IMG/VR virus record: IMGVR_UViG_3300021139_000027
Span: 1 to 47,257 of that record
Length of the DNA: 47,257 bases
Source: a virus
Direction: 5' to 3' (one strand)
The notes beneath the pieces are model-generated. The model made no database searches and was not told where the DNA came from. It saw nothing but the letters and a program-made list of their open reading frames with translations. This document shows positions 9,283 through 19,086 of this stretch, in pieces. The stretch's first letter is position 1. Each line of letters opens with the position of its first letter. Made by a program: the position numbers and the translations under genes.

Positions 9283-9621
9283 ATGACAGAACAAGTAAAT
9301 TTAACAAAACAAATCTACGGTACAGCAGCCTATACTAGAGTAATAGATACTACGTTTACAGAGCTAGTAGCACCACCTGCTCCTGATCAACCAACTGTAA
9401 CAGTAGATGATTTTTTTAACTATTACGCACAGTTGTTTTTTCAAATTCCGGTAACAGGAGATACAAATTCACACCAGTACCTGGTAAAACAAAGTGGGGA
9501 GTATATAGGCGGACAGGTAATAACAGATAATGAACAGGCACTTATCGATGAAATTAATAGCCTAAGACAACAGCTCCTAGTAGCTAATCAAACTATCGTA
9601 GACATAAGCTCAATAACATAA
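9283..9621 (+). CDS. Small virion protein with C-terminal coiled coil
   Basis: A 112-aa protein: an N-terminal Thr/Pro-rich beta region, then a helix (QALIDEINSLRQQLLVAN) with heptad-like hydrophobics that could trimerise. It is encoded 1 nt after the preceding structural gene and joined to the 1783-aa gene by TAATG. This suggests it is a small adaptor or attachment component made in step with the giant protein. No family recognised. Confidence 0.55.
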   Translation: MTEQVNLTKQIYGTAAYTRVIDTTFTELVAPPAPDQPTVTVDDFFNYYAQLFFQIPVTGDTNSHQYLVKQSGEYIGGQVITDNEQALIDEINSLRQQLLVANQTIVDISSIT

Positions 9622-12600
9622 TGGAAATAGTAAACATAGACCTCTTATCATCACAAGCAGAATATCAACAGTACAAACCTGCTGATACTTCTCTAATTAA
9701 TACCGCCATAATTACACCTCCATTTGGTGCACCAACAGATTATGTAGAATACTTTATATATGATCTTAATGGAAATTTACTAGTATCCGAATACTACGAT
9801 AACAATTACACTCCTGTTAATCCGGATCCGGCAACTGGTAATTATACAGCATTACAAATAGATCCACAAGCAGACGTAGCATCGCACGGGTATGATAGAG
9901 GTTCGGTTGATATAACTTATAACTTCTTTAGAACCCTATTTCAAAGCAGTTATACAAATCAGTTTTGGATTAAACAAATCTCTGGTACAAGAACAGAGTT
10001 AAAAGTTTGCCGTCAAGACTTATCTAACCAGCAGTTACAGCAAGCATTTACAGATTTTGAAAATCAAGCAGCATCTCGTGCATACTATTCAGATTTCTAT
10101 CTAAACTTTGGTAATAACGAAGTTTTAATTGGAGTTAACGTAGCTTATGCTTTAGATGGAGATCAAGGATGTTTACTTCTTAAACTGTATGAACCTTTAC
10201 CGGCCGATATAGATCTTAAGAGTACATTTTGGATTGTTGAGCAGTTAGGAGATTCAGTTAAGTATCAAGTTACTGTTGAGGTACCTGCTTCTGCACCACC
10301 ACCATTAAACTCTTTAAAAGGTCCAAATTTTAACTTAAATATATCTCGAAGAGTTGGACAATCTACTCCTACTTATAATCTAAGTACTCTACTAGCATCA
10401 TCTAGTCTAGCGCCGTCTTCATCGCTTTATCAGCAAATGCAAAGCATATTACAGGATACGTCTATTGATATAAATGTTGACTATTCTGATTTTAGTAACT
10501 TTATACATTTCTCATCTGCACAAGAACGTATCTATAACTTTGCCTACAAGTTAAAACTTATTGAAAGTTACAATCAATCTATTGCAAATGCCGGGACAGT
10601 GTTAAATGGAGGTACTATAACATCTGGAAGTATACTTACCTATCAACAGCAAATTAATAATATTATAACAAACTTTGATGGCTACGAGTATTACCTGTAT
10701 TACGAAAATACACCGCAGGCATGGCCTAAATCAAATAGTTTACCACCGTATCAGCTATACTCTATAACATCTTCTCAGGCTTTAACTTGGCTTGGTAATC
10801 CAGATGTAACACCCCCTGATGGACAGTATAGTGCACTAAATGCAGCATCTACCTATGATCTTAATAACAAAGACTGGTTAATCAATACAATTCCAGAATA
10901 TCTTAAACAGGATGATAGTAATATTCCGTATCAGACTTTCCTAAATATGATAGGACAGCACTTTGATAACATCTGGATTTATTATAAGGATGTTACAGAG
11001 AGGTATGATGCTGAGAGTGATTTAACTAAAGGTGTATCTAAAGAGATAGTAAAATCTGCATTAGAATCTTTCGGCATACATTTATATACGAATACAAACA
11101 TATCAGATAACCTTTACTACTCAACCCTAGGTATTAACCCAGACGGTTCTTTAACACCGCCAACCGGTTCTTATTTTAATGGAAGTATATACATAACCTA
11201 TAACTCATCAGGTCCTTATGTATTTTTAGATTATACAAATCCTAATTTATACACTCTGAACTTTGATGAAAAACCAACTATACCAGGTGCAGATATAACT
11301 CTTGAATATCAAAAAAGAATCTATCATAACCTACCTTACCTTCTAAAGACTAGAGGTACAACAAGAGGTCTAAGAGCATTAATAAACTGTTTCGGTGTAC
11401 CAAGTACACTATTAAGAATTAATGAATTCGGAGGATCTGACAAGTTACAATCCACACCTGATGTAATTCAAAAGAGATATGGCCTAGCCTACCATAATAC
11501 AGGTAGCGTAAACCTAGCTCTACCATGGGCACCCCAAGTTTCAAATAATGCCCTACCGGATACAATCGAATTTAGGTTTAAGACTACAGGGATACCTGAT
11601 TCAAATCATATTTCACAATCTTTATTTGAAGTTAATAGGGGTAATAATACCTACTTTGGATTACAATTAACGTATGATTCTGCTTCTGCTATACCATCAA
11701 GCTCTTTACAGAATAATGGTAATCTAACTTTCTATCTAAATAGCTCAGGTTCAGCAGGAGTATATAAGAAGACTACACCGATTACATTACCATTCTTTGA
11801 TAAAACACAGTGGTGGTCTGTTTCTATAGGTAAAGGAGTAGGTCAAGCAGGTAATAATCTACATCAGTATTACATTCTAACTGTAGCAGGTACCGCTTAT
11901 AATCAAGAAGGTGATAGTAATATAACATACACAGCAGGTGAAACTTTAGACATAAACGGACCTACAACAGCAAGTTACAATGGTAGTTGGAATGCATATA
12001 ATACAGGTTCACAAGCTAATTTATTCAGTACATACTTAGGTGGACCAGTTAATCTAACTAGTAGCTTATGTCCAAACGGAATAGCTTTTCAAGGTTACTA
12101 TCAAGAATTTAGGTATTGGGGACAGCCGTTAGGTACTGATGCATTTTTACAACACGTAACAAGCCCAAGTTCGATAGTAGGGAATACACCTACTTCTTCT
12201 TATACAGACTTGACATTTAGACTACCTTTAGGTAATAACAATGTAATACCGTCTTACGGAACAAGTAGCTTACAGCTTAATTCACCTGATGGTGATTTAT
12301 ATGAAATTGGATTTACAGCTATTAATCAAAGTGCTGTTTTAACTTCAAATCATCCTGCCGCTAATACTGTAAAATCTTTTAAGAGCGGTAGTAGTTCATT
12401 TAGTTATGGATTATTTGGAAGCGGAAGTCGTGAATCAGAGAGTAATGCTTCATTTGAATCTTTAGTAATGACAGACCTAATAGCAGGTCCATCAGTAGGA
12501 GTAGGTCAAAAAGTAAATAATAAAATTTTTATACCTACACAAGATGATTTAACCGAAAGTTTATTATCACCATTTGTAAGTATCCAAAGATATAACCCGG

Positions 12601-14972
12601 ACATAAGTAGAAATTCTGCCGATATTGAAGTTGGATTCTCACCAAGTGACTTAGTAGATGCCGATATTACAAACCAGTTAGGTTACTTTAATATTGATGA
12701 TTACATTGGAAATCCAGCAGATGCATATCTATCTAACTATCCCGATTTAGATACTCTAAGAAATACATACTTCCAGAAGTATATTAGTAAGTTTGACTTA
12801 CCAGATTTCATTAATCTAATTAGGTTCTTTGATAATTCTTTATTCAAGATGATAAAGGATTTCGTACCTGCAAGAGCAGACTTATCTACAGGTATTATCG
12901 TGAAACCACATATCTTAGAGAGATGTAAATGTAAGAGAAATGAACCAACTGTTACCATAAGTAATAATACAAGTTCAATAGATTTAGTAGATACTTCAGG
13001 TTCAAACCCAGAAGGGTCTTACCTAAATACAAGATATACACAATCAGTACCGGTTTCTTTCTATGTAGCACCAGGTTATGAATTCCAGACTATTCAACCT
13101 AGTATAATAGGTAATATAACTTCACCGCAATTGAAGTTAAAAGAACCGTTTACAGGTGAATTTGGAGGTTTAGATATCAACTTAACCAATCACGGACAAT
13201 TTAGTCAATTAGAAAGATCTAGTATAACAGCACCGTGGACTTCATCTATTAATACCGGACAGTCAATCTTTACTACTTATAACTTAGGTGGCCTATATAA
13301 CAATGCAGTATACGGAGTAACATCTAGTAAGTTTTTAAAGACAGACTACTCATCTAACTTAGTTGTACCTGTTAATAATACTACTATTACAAACTATTTT
13401 GCATCAAGTAGTTCATTTAAAGGTTATATACCTTTTGCAACTATTACAGATTCAAACTATAGTTCAAAAGCATTTACAGGTATTAGATACACAGGTACTA
13501 AAACTATAAGCGCTACATATAATACCTACACAGTAGGCGATAGTAGCTACGGTAAAACAGCAGCAATTGATATTATTAAACAGAGATATGCTTATTTATC
13601 TACTATCTATACAGCATCAGCCTACATGCCCGGTAGATCTAATGCACAGTTAAAATATCTAATTGACAATAACGTTAACACTGTAACTCTAACAAAAGCA
13701 AATAAAAGTGTATTTGATATACAAAATTTATATAAATCAGGTGAGTCAGTAGACTTAGATTTATTTGAATATGATGAAGGTAATCCATACTCACAGCTTC
13801 TAGCGACCAATCAAACTATACCTATTTATGAAGGTGGATTTAGGTACTTACCTATGTTACATAATTTAGGAACTGACACAGCTACAACCCAGAGTTTTAG
13901 TTTAAATAGTCCGATTGAAGTAAAAGTACCTTTAGGTTCATCTTTAGATCCAAATAAATTTAATATAGATCTTAATGGTTATTATAATGGCCCGCAAAAT
14001 ACAGTATGGAATTGGGAACTTACAGCAAACTATACAGGAATATCTCCATTAACTTCAGATGTTACTGTTAATTTTAATTATTCTGCTGTTTTATATGTAA
14101 ATGCATGTAATAATAATTACGAGCAAGATTTTCCTACATTTAATCAAAGTTTAGTAATTCCAGCAAATAATTCTACAAGTGAACCTTATATTTATACGTA
14201 CGATTCTACTCATGGAAATTATGAGTACGGTGGTCCTTATTATGGAGGAGATGTAGTAGGACCCTGTTATGATGAAAATGGTCATCAGATAGGTAATGTT
14301 AATGATCCATTATATACACAAGACGTACACATATATAATTTAACTTTATCAGGTCAAAATTCAAATACAGGCAACTTTACTACATACTTAACAACTCATG
14401 TTACTAGTAGTTATTCTTACCTGTATTACAATACAGCATCTAACCAGGCAGTATTAAATCCCGCTATATCACAGTATTATACCCTTAATCCTGTTATGGA
14501 TTCTACACAAGATCCTAAATGGGCAGGTTCAGGATTAGAAAAAGTAGTACTACCTATTAACATAAATGTCGGAGATAAACTAGCTTGTTACAATCCAACT
14601 TCGCTAGGATGGGACGAAAGATTTGAGTATACAGTTAAAAATGTATCGTTTTATAATGGAATACCGTCAAACCCTAACACCACCGGCTCAAGAATAATAC
14701 TAGATTTTGATAGACCTATTGATGGGGGTGTTATATCTGCATCTTTAGGTGCAGGTGTTGTAACAGAATCAGTAACACATGCTAACTATATTATTCCACA
14801 ATATGTCCTATTTAAACACGTACCTGATGAAACTAACATTATATTAAGATATAATCCAAAAGATCCTACGTTAGTAGAGCAAGGTCTAATATACCCTCAA
14901 TATATTGATCCTACAATTAGAAAGAATGCAGGTAACGTATTACAGCAATTAAAAGGTAACAATTTAATTTAA
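9621..14972 (+). CDS. Giant virion protein with LamG-like region (baseplate/fibre)
   Basis: A 1783-aa protein, the largest product in the window. The N-terminal 600 residues are mixed helix/strand and include LPYLLKTRGTTRGLRALINC near 590, a motif of large structural proteins in distant T4-like phages. Residues about 650-850 resemble a laminin-G/concanavalin-like jelly roll (PDTIEFRFKTTG, YFGLQLTYDS, QYYILTVAG). The rest is Ser/Thr/Tyr/Asn-rich beta structure with a helical block near 1050 (YISKFDLPDFINLIRFFD). It may combine the roles of a large wedge protein (gp7-like) and a glycan-binding fibre. The precise role is uncertain. Confidence 0.65.
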   Translation: MEIVNIDLLSSQAEYQQYKPADTSLINTAIITPPFGAPTDYVEYFIYDLNGNLLVSEYYDNNYTPVNPDPATGNYTALQIDPQADVASHGYDRGSVDITYNFFRTLFQSSYTNQFWIKQISGTRTELKVCRQDLSNQQLQQAFTDFENQAASRAYYSDFYLNFGNNEVLIGVNVAYALDGDQGCLLLKLYEPLPADIDLKSTFWIVEQLGDSVKYQVTVEVPASAPPPLNSLKGPNFNLNISRRVGQSTPTYNLSTLLASSSLAPSSSLYQQMQSILQDTSIDINVDYSDFSNFIHFSSAQERIYNFAYKLKLIESYNQSIANAGTVLNGGTITSGSILTYQQQINNIITNFDGYEYYLYYENTPQAWPKSNSLPPYQLYSITSSQALTWLGNPDVTPPDGQYSALNAASTYDLNNKDWLINTIPEYLKQDDSNIPYQTFLNMIGQHFDNIWIYYKDVTERYDAESDLTKGVSKEIVKSALESFGIHLYTNTNISDNLYYSTLGINPDGSLTPPTGSYFNGSIYITYNSSGPYVFLDYTNPNLYTLNFDEKPTIPGADITLEYQKRIYHNLPYLLKTRGTTRGLRALINCFGVPSTLLRINEFGGSDKLQSTPDVIQKRYGLAYHNTGSVNLALPWAPQVSNNALPDTIEFRFKTTGIPDSNHISQSLFEVNRGNNTYFGLQLTYDSASAIPSSSLQNNGNLTFYLNSSGSAGVYKKTTPITLPFFDKTQWWSVSIGKGVGQAGNNLHQYYILTVAGTAYNQEGDSNITYTAGETLDINGPTTASYNGSWNAYNTGSQANLFSTYLGGPVNLTSSLCPNGIAFQGYYQEFRYWGQPLGTDAFLQHVTSPSSIVGNTPTSSYTDLTFRLPLGNNNVIPSYGTSSLQLNSPDGDLYEIGFTAINQSAVLTSNHPAANTVKSFKSGSSSFSYGLFGSGSRESESNASFESLVMTDLIAGPSVGVGQKVNNKIFIPTQDDLTESLLSPFVSIQRYNPDISRNSADIEVGFSPSDLVDADITNQLGYFNIDDYIGNPADAYLSNYPDLDTLRNTYFQKYISKFDLPDFINLIRFFDNSLFKMIKDFVPARADLSTGIIVKPHILERCKCKRNEPTVTISNNTSSIDLVDTSGSNPEGSYLNTRYTQSVPVSFYVAPGYEFQTIQPSIIGNITSPQLKLKEPFTGEFGGLDINLTNHGQFSQLERSSITAPWTSSINTGQSIFTTYNLGGLYNNAVYGVTSSKFLKTDYSSNLVVPVNNTTITNYFASSSSFKGYIPFATITDSNYSSKAFTGIRYTGTKTISATYNTYTVGDSSYGKTAAIDIIKQRYAYLSTIYTASAYMPGRSNAQLKYLIDNNVNTVTLTKANKSVFDIQNLYKSGESVDLDLFEYDEGNPYSQLLATNQTIPIYEGGFRYLPMLHNLGTDTATTQSFSLNSPIEVKVPLGSSLDPNKFNIDLNGYYNGPQNTVWNWELTANYTGISPLTSDVTVNFNYSAVLYVNACNNNYEQDFPTFNQSLVIPANNSTSEPYIYTYDSTHGNYEYGGPYYGGDVVGPCYDENGHQIGNVNDPLYTQDVHIYNLTLSGQNSNTGNFTTYLTTHVTSSYSYLYYNTASNQAVLNPAISQYYTLNPVMDSTQDPKWAGSGLEKVVLPININVGDKLACYNPTSLGWDERFEYTVKNVSFYNGIPSNPNTTGSRIILDFDRPIDGGVISASLGAGVVTESVTHANYIIPQYVLFKHVPDETNIILRYNPKDPTLVEQGLIYPQYIDPTIRKNAGNVLQQLKGNNLI

Positions 14973-14987
14973 AAACCAAATTTTTAT

Positions 14988-14997
14988 ATATTTATTA
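14988..14997 (+). promoter_or_regulatory. Variant promoter-like motif ATATTTATTA
   Basis: The motif lies in the 56-nt gap after the giant gene and ends 31 nt before the ATG at 15029. It lacks the leading C. The leader between is A/C-rich with no Shine-Dalgarno. Confidence 0.35.
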
Positions 14998-15028
14998 ACA
15001 TAACACTAACAACTAAAATTATACCGAG

Positions 15029-15685
15029 ATGGGTTATCTAAATGGCGTTACCGTAACGGTTGACGCAATCCTAACAAAGAAAGGAAGAGAATTATTAGCA
15101 AGAAATGATGGCTCTTTTCAAATCACACAATTTGCACTATCTGATGATGAAATAGATTATACTCTGTATAACCCAAATCACCCATCTGGATCTGCATTTT
15201 ACGGTGAAGCGATTCAAGCAATGCCAGTACTAGAAGCATTTCCAAATGATAATGAAATCATGAAATACAAGTTAATAACACTTCCAAGAGGAACTTCTGC
15301 AATTCCGGCACTAAATGTAGGTTACCAAACCATAACCTTGAAGCAAGGTGCATCTATTTCGATAACACCTCAAACTTTAAATTACCTGGGTGCTACATCT
15401 ACATTTGAACAAGACGGGTATATCGCTACTATTGGTGATGTTAGAGTTACATCTAACTTTACAGGTGTTGGTATCAATACAGCTGAAGCTACCCAATTAA
15501 ACGGAACTGTGACTGTAGGTACAAATGTGAGTAAGACTGTTATAGGTACTACAATTAATATTACTGCAACTACAGTTAATACTTTATTTGGAACTAATAC
15601 ACAACTACAAACTAATCTTGTTATAGAAGGTAGAGATAGTGGTGCAAGAGTAACAATTCCTGTAACTATTACAAAACAATCTTAA
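15029..15685 (+). CDS. Virion structural protein
   Basis: A 218-aa protein. The N-terminal 110 residues contain VTVDAILTKKGRELLA and ITQFALSDDEIDYTLYNP, a block I associate with structural proteins of distant T4-like phages. The C-terminal half is Thr/Val/Gly-rich beta structure. A promoter-like motif precedes it, so it may start a short operon with the two following paralogous structural genes. Exact location in the virion is unknown. Confidence 0.6.
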   Translation: MGYLNGVTVTVDAILTKKGRELLARNDGSFQITQFALSDDEIDYTLYNPNHPSGSAFYGEAIQAMPVLEAFPNDNEIMKYKLITLPRGTSAIPALNVGYQTITLKQGASISITPQTLNYLGATSTFEQDGYIATIGDVRVTSNFTGVGINTAEATQLNGTVTVGTNVSKTVIGTTINITATTVNTLFGTNTQLQTNLVIEGRDSGARVTIPVTITKQS

Positions 15686-15707
15686 TAATAAATTTTAATA
15701 ATACAAT

Positions 15708-16727
15708 ATGAGCTTTGTTCAATTAGCTTCAACAGATATAGTAGTAAGTGCAGATACAATCACAGCACCGGCTTGGTCAACAGGTAATTCAGTTTTATCG
15801 GGTGTAACCTATACATCAGGATCTGGAGGTACAACAACTTATTTACTAGCATCCGGTTCAAATAGTACAGCTACCGAGTTTTCTATGACGTACGGTAACA
15901 TAAATGGGTATGGTTCAGTTTTATACAATACGTTAGTACCTGGATTATCTCCAACAAGAACTGTATATGGTCAGTATAGAAATCTAGTGTACGGTACTGA
16001 AACTCAAAACTTTAATTTCGGAGGTTTAAACACATCTTCAGTAGATATACACGTAATTAATGTAAATAGAAATGCTTATAAACAGCAGCTATATGCACCA
16101 ACTTTTAACCTGACACTTAAAAGCGGTAGTGCAACAGTTCAACTTACAAATGATAGTACGACTACATCTACAGTAACGTATCTAGATTGCGGTAGAGCAT
16201 TTAATATAGTGAGCGGTAGTAATGGTGCAGGTGTTATAAACAGTGTTTCAACAGCAGCAGGTCAACCAGCAGGTTGGACAGTAAGCGGTTCATACGGTCT
16301 ATTCCTACCGGATGTAGGTTTAATCGTATTAAACTCAAGAGCATTAGCAATGCCAGCTGTTTCAGGAGGTATCTTATTATCTATTGGACAGAGTAGTAAT
16401 GCTGATAATAACAACTCAGCAGCACTTGGAAATGCAATAGCATCCGGTAATTACTTCCAACTTAATAGTGAAGAAACAGTATCATCTGATTATATATTTG
16501 TAAGAGCGGGTAATGCACAGTTTAATTATACCACAAACCCATCTGCAATATCAGGAAGTACAGGTACACTAACCTTCCCTACAATGATTAATAACCCGCA
16601 GACTTTCCCAACAACAGTTGGTCTATATAACGCTAATAACGAATTAGTTGCTGTTGCTAAATTATCACAACCTTTTGTAAAAGACTTTACAAAAGAAGCA
16701 TTGTTCCGCGTCAAGTTAAATTTTTAA
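15708..16727 (+). CDS. Virion structural protein, paralogue A
   Basis: A 339-aa beta-rich protein dominated by Ser, Thr, Gly and Asn. Its last 75 residues (TTNPSAISGSTGTL, then TTVGLYNANNELVAVAKL) recur in the next gene product, showing that the two share a C-terminal domain. The middle carries HVINVNRNAYKQQLY, seen in tail-periphery proteins. It probably forms part of the tail or a decoration. No enzyme motif. Confidence 0.6.
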   Translation: MSFVQLASTDIVVSADTITAPAWSTGNSVLSGVTYTSGSGGTTTYLLASGSNSTATEFSMTYGNINGYGSVLYNTLVPGLSPTRTVYGQYRNLVYGTETQNFNFGGLNTSSVDIHVINVNRNAYKQQLYAPTFNLTLKSGSATVQLTNDSTTTSTVTYLDCGRAFNIVSGSNGAGVINSVSTAAGQPAGWTVSGSYGLFLPDVGLIVLNSRALAMPAVSGGILLSIGQSSNADNNNSAALGNAIASGNYFQLNSEETVSSDYIFVRAGNAQFNYTTNPSAISGSTGTLTFPTMINNPQTFPTTVGLYNANNELVAVAKLSQPFVKDFTKEALFRVKLNF

Positions 16728-16768
16728 AGAGTGTTATTAAATTGGTAGTAACCTAGTAAAACTATAGA

Positions 16769-17677
16769 ATGAGTTCTGTTTATAAGACATTAAACATATC
16801 AGATCTAACTGTATTCCCGTACAAGACTAGTAAGGCATTCAGTTTCCTTAGTGGAACTACTACCTATACTAATTCAGGAATAAACATAACGATCGGATAT
16901 AACCCCACAATACTACCAGCTTCTGGATCTGTAAATTATCAACGTGCTCTAAATTATAGATCAGCACGGCACTTGTACTACTCGCATAATCTACCTGGAT
17001 TACAACCTTCTACACCTTTATCTCAACAGTCGTATGATCAGTTAGTAGCAGATCAAAATGTAGATAGTACAGTTAACCCGGTACTAGTATATGATAACTA
17101 TTTACAGACTACAGCTTGCTCAGGTTCAGCTGAATACGATAATAGAAATACTTTTCCATCTAGTAGCGGTAATAGCTTAGTAACAGTAGTTTCAATACCA
17201 CAAATACTATTTGGAGAACAAATACAGCCTAATAGTTTATATATAACAGATACAACTGGTGATTTCAACAGTTCTAAAGATGACGGTAATGGTAATTTAG
17301 TAGATGCAGCCACTGAACAGATTTGTGTAGGTAATATTATATATTCACACGGTATTGCCGTAGTCACAAATCAAAGTTATAACCCTAACGGTAATACACC
17401 GCTCATAAGTTTTAACTCTGAAACTACTGTTTACCAGTCTCAAGTTAGATGTCATATTAATGAGAATGAATTTAATCTGACTACAAATCCATCTGCGACT
17501 TCCGGTTCTTTTGGAGTACTAAATAGTAACGTATCTGGATCTAGTTTTCAACCCTATGTTACAACCATTGGACTCTATAATGGAGCTAATGAATTAATTG
17601 CAGTTGGTAAACTAGGCCAACCCTTCCCAATGCCCGCTAACACTGATGTTACATTCGTAGTTAGATGGGATTCATAA
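16769..17677 (+). CDS. Virion structural protein, paralogue B
   Basis: A 302-aa protein with the same C-terminal domain as its upstream neighbour (TTNPSATSGSFGVL, then TTIGLYNGANELIAVGKL), while the N-terminal two thirds share only general pattern. Near residue 60, NYRSARHLYYSHNLPG may mark another conserved block. It is separated from paralogue A by 41 nt without a good promoter motif. It is the last structural gene before the DNA-metabolism genes. Confidence 0.6.
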   Translation: MSSVYKTLNISDLTVFPYKTSKAFSFLSGTTTYTNSGINITIGYNPTILPASGSVNYQRALNYRSARHLYYSHNLPGLQPSTPLSQQSYDQLVADQNVDSTVNPVLVYDNYLQTTACSGSAEYDNRNTFPSSSGNSLVTVVSIPQILFGEQIQPNSLYITDTTGDFNSSKDDGNGNLVDAATEQICVGNIIYSHGIAVVTNQSYNPNGNTPLISFNSETTVYQSQVRCHINENEFNLTTNPSATSGSFGVLNSNVSGSSFQPYVTTIGLYNGANELIAVGKLGQPFPMPANTDVTFVVRWDS

Positions 17678-17691
17678 ACCTAAAATTATTT

Positions 17692-18105
17692 ATGGCAAAA
17701 AAAGTTAATGTAAGAAGAAGAGCTATACAGCAAGGCTATCGTTCTGGTTTAGAACATGTTGTAGCTAATCAATTAGATTCTTCTAAAATAGAATATCAAT
17801 ACGAAAATCCAGCTAATAAGATTAAATATACTGTACCTGCTAAAGATCACACTTACCTACCTGACTTTGTACTACCTAACGGTATTATCATAGAAACAAA
17901 AGGTAGATTTGTATTAGCAGATAGAAAAAAGCACGAGCTAATTAAATCGCAAAGACCTGAATTAGACATAAGATTTGTCTTTAGTAACTCTAATACTAAA
18001 ATAGCCAAGAACTCTAAGACAACATATGGGAGCTGGTGTGAGAAGCTGGGTATCCCTTATGCTGATAAGCAGATACCGAAGGAGTGGTTAGAGGAGAAAC
18101 TTTAA
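17692..18105 (+). CDS. Endonuclease I, Holliday-junction resolvase (T7 gp3 type)
   Basis: A 137-aa protein very close in pattern to T7 endonuclease I. The catalytic set lines up as Glu21, Asp58 (YLPDFVLPNG) and Glu68-x-Lys70 (IIETKGRF). The C-terminal blocks ELDIRFVFS, YGSWCEKLGI and ADKQIPKEWLEE also match. It cleaves branched DNA, such as replication and recombination intermediates before packaging. I chose the ATG at 17692 because the family alignment begins there; the ATG at 17665 would overlap the previous gene. A T7-type resolvase is notable because T4 itself uses the unrelated gp49. Confidence 0.9.
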   Translation: MAKKVNVRRRAIQQGYRSGLEHVVANQLDSSKIEYQYENPANKIKYTVPAKDHTYLPDFVLPNGIIIETKGRFVLADRKKHELIKSQRPELDIRFVFSNSNTKIAKNSKTTYGSWCEKLGIPYADKQIPKEWLEEKL

Positions 18106-18144
18106 GTTTGCAGTCTAGTAAGAAGTTCGTATATTTAGTATACT

Positions 18145-19086
18145 ATGTATAACACTAGACTTTTACTCGGAATAGTTGAGACTGTATTAGGCAAAGGTAA
18201 ACACACCTCAAAACACAATTATGCTTTCAATTGCCCATTCTGTCATCATCATAAACCCAAGCTTGAAGTAGACCTACAAGTAACACCTGACGGTAAAACG
18301 CCATGGAATTGTTGGGTGTGTGGCCAGAAGGGCAGATCACTTGTAAACCTATTCAAAAAGCTTGATGTCCCAAGAGAGACGCTATTAGAATTAAAGCCCT
18401 TTATCAAGTATATACCGCAAGAAAAGAATGGGGAGATTCAAGAGAAACTGATAATAAAGCTTCCTAAGGAGTATAAATCGATTCTACAAAAAAGTAGCTC
18501 GATCACCTATCGTCAAGCTCTAGCCTATGCTAGAAAAAGAGGTTTAACAGATGAAGATTTTATTAAATATGGAGTTGGGTATTGTGAAACAGGTCGATAT
18601 GCTAATTCTCTAATAGTTCAATCTTTTGATAAGGATGGAAAATTGAATTATTTTATCGGAAGATCTTTTGAAAAAGACCCTGCAAGGAAATATAACGCAC
18701 CTGTTTGTAATAAAAATGAAATAGTTGGGTTAGAATACTACATAAACTGGAAATGTCCTGTTATACTGTGTGAAGGTATTTTTGATGCAATTACTATAAA
18801 AAGAAATGCAGTACCTTTATTTGGTAAAACATTACCAACATCTCTACAGGTTCAATTAGCTAGTGCAGACGTTAAAACCGTGTACATTGTTCTAGATAAT
18901 GATGCTCTAAAAGACGCAATAAAACACGCCCAGCAGTTAATGGACTCAGGAAAAGAAGTATATCTAGTTGAACTAAACGGAAAAGATCCATCGGATATAG
19001 GTTTTCAAGAAATGACTCGATTGTTACATCAATCAAGTGCATTAAGTTATGCTAAACTATTACATAAAAAATTAGAATTATGCTAG
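18145..19086 (+). CDS. 61: DnaG-type DNA primase (gp61-like)
   Basis: A 313-aa primase. The N-terminal zinc finger has Cys30-x-x-Cys33 and Cys56-x-x-Cys59 (NCPFCHHH, NCWVCGQKG) for template recognition. The TOPRIM catalytic core has Glu210 in ILCEGIFDA and the Asp251-x-Asp253 pair in IVLDNDA. It makes RNA primers for lagging-strand synthesis with a gp41-type helicase, which is not in this window. Its end overlaps the exonuclease gene by 7 nt. The short length matches phage gp61 rather than bacterial DnaG. Confidence 0.88.
   Translation: MYNTRLLLGIVETVLGKGKHTSKHNYAFNCPFCHHHKPKLEVDLQVTPDGKTPWNCWVCGQKGRSLVNLFKKLDVPRETLLELKPFIKYIPQEKNGEIQEKLIIKLPKEYKSILQKSSSITYRQALAYARKRGLTDEDFIKYGVGYCETGRYANSLIVQSFDKDGKLNYFIGRSFEKDPARKYNAPVCNKNEIVGLEYYINWKCPVILCEGIFDAITIKRNAVPLFGKTLPTSLQVQLASADVKTVYIVLDNDALKDAIKHAQQLMDSGKEVYLVELNGKDPSDIGFQEMTRLLHQSSALSYAKLLHKKLELC

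Noticed and set aside
17665-17691. Earlier start for the endonuclease I gene
   Set aside because: It would overlap the previous gene, and the family similarity begins at the ATG at 17692.
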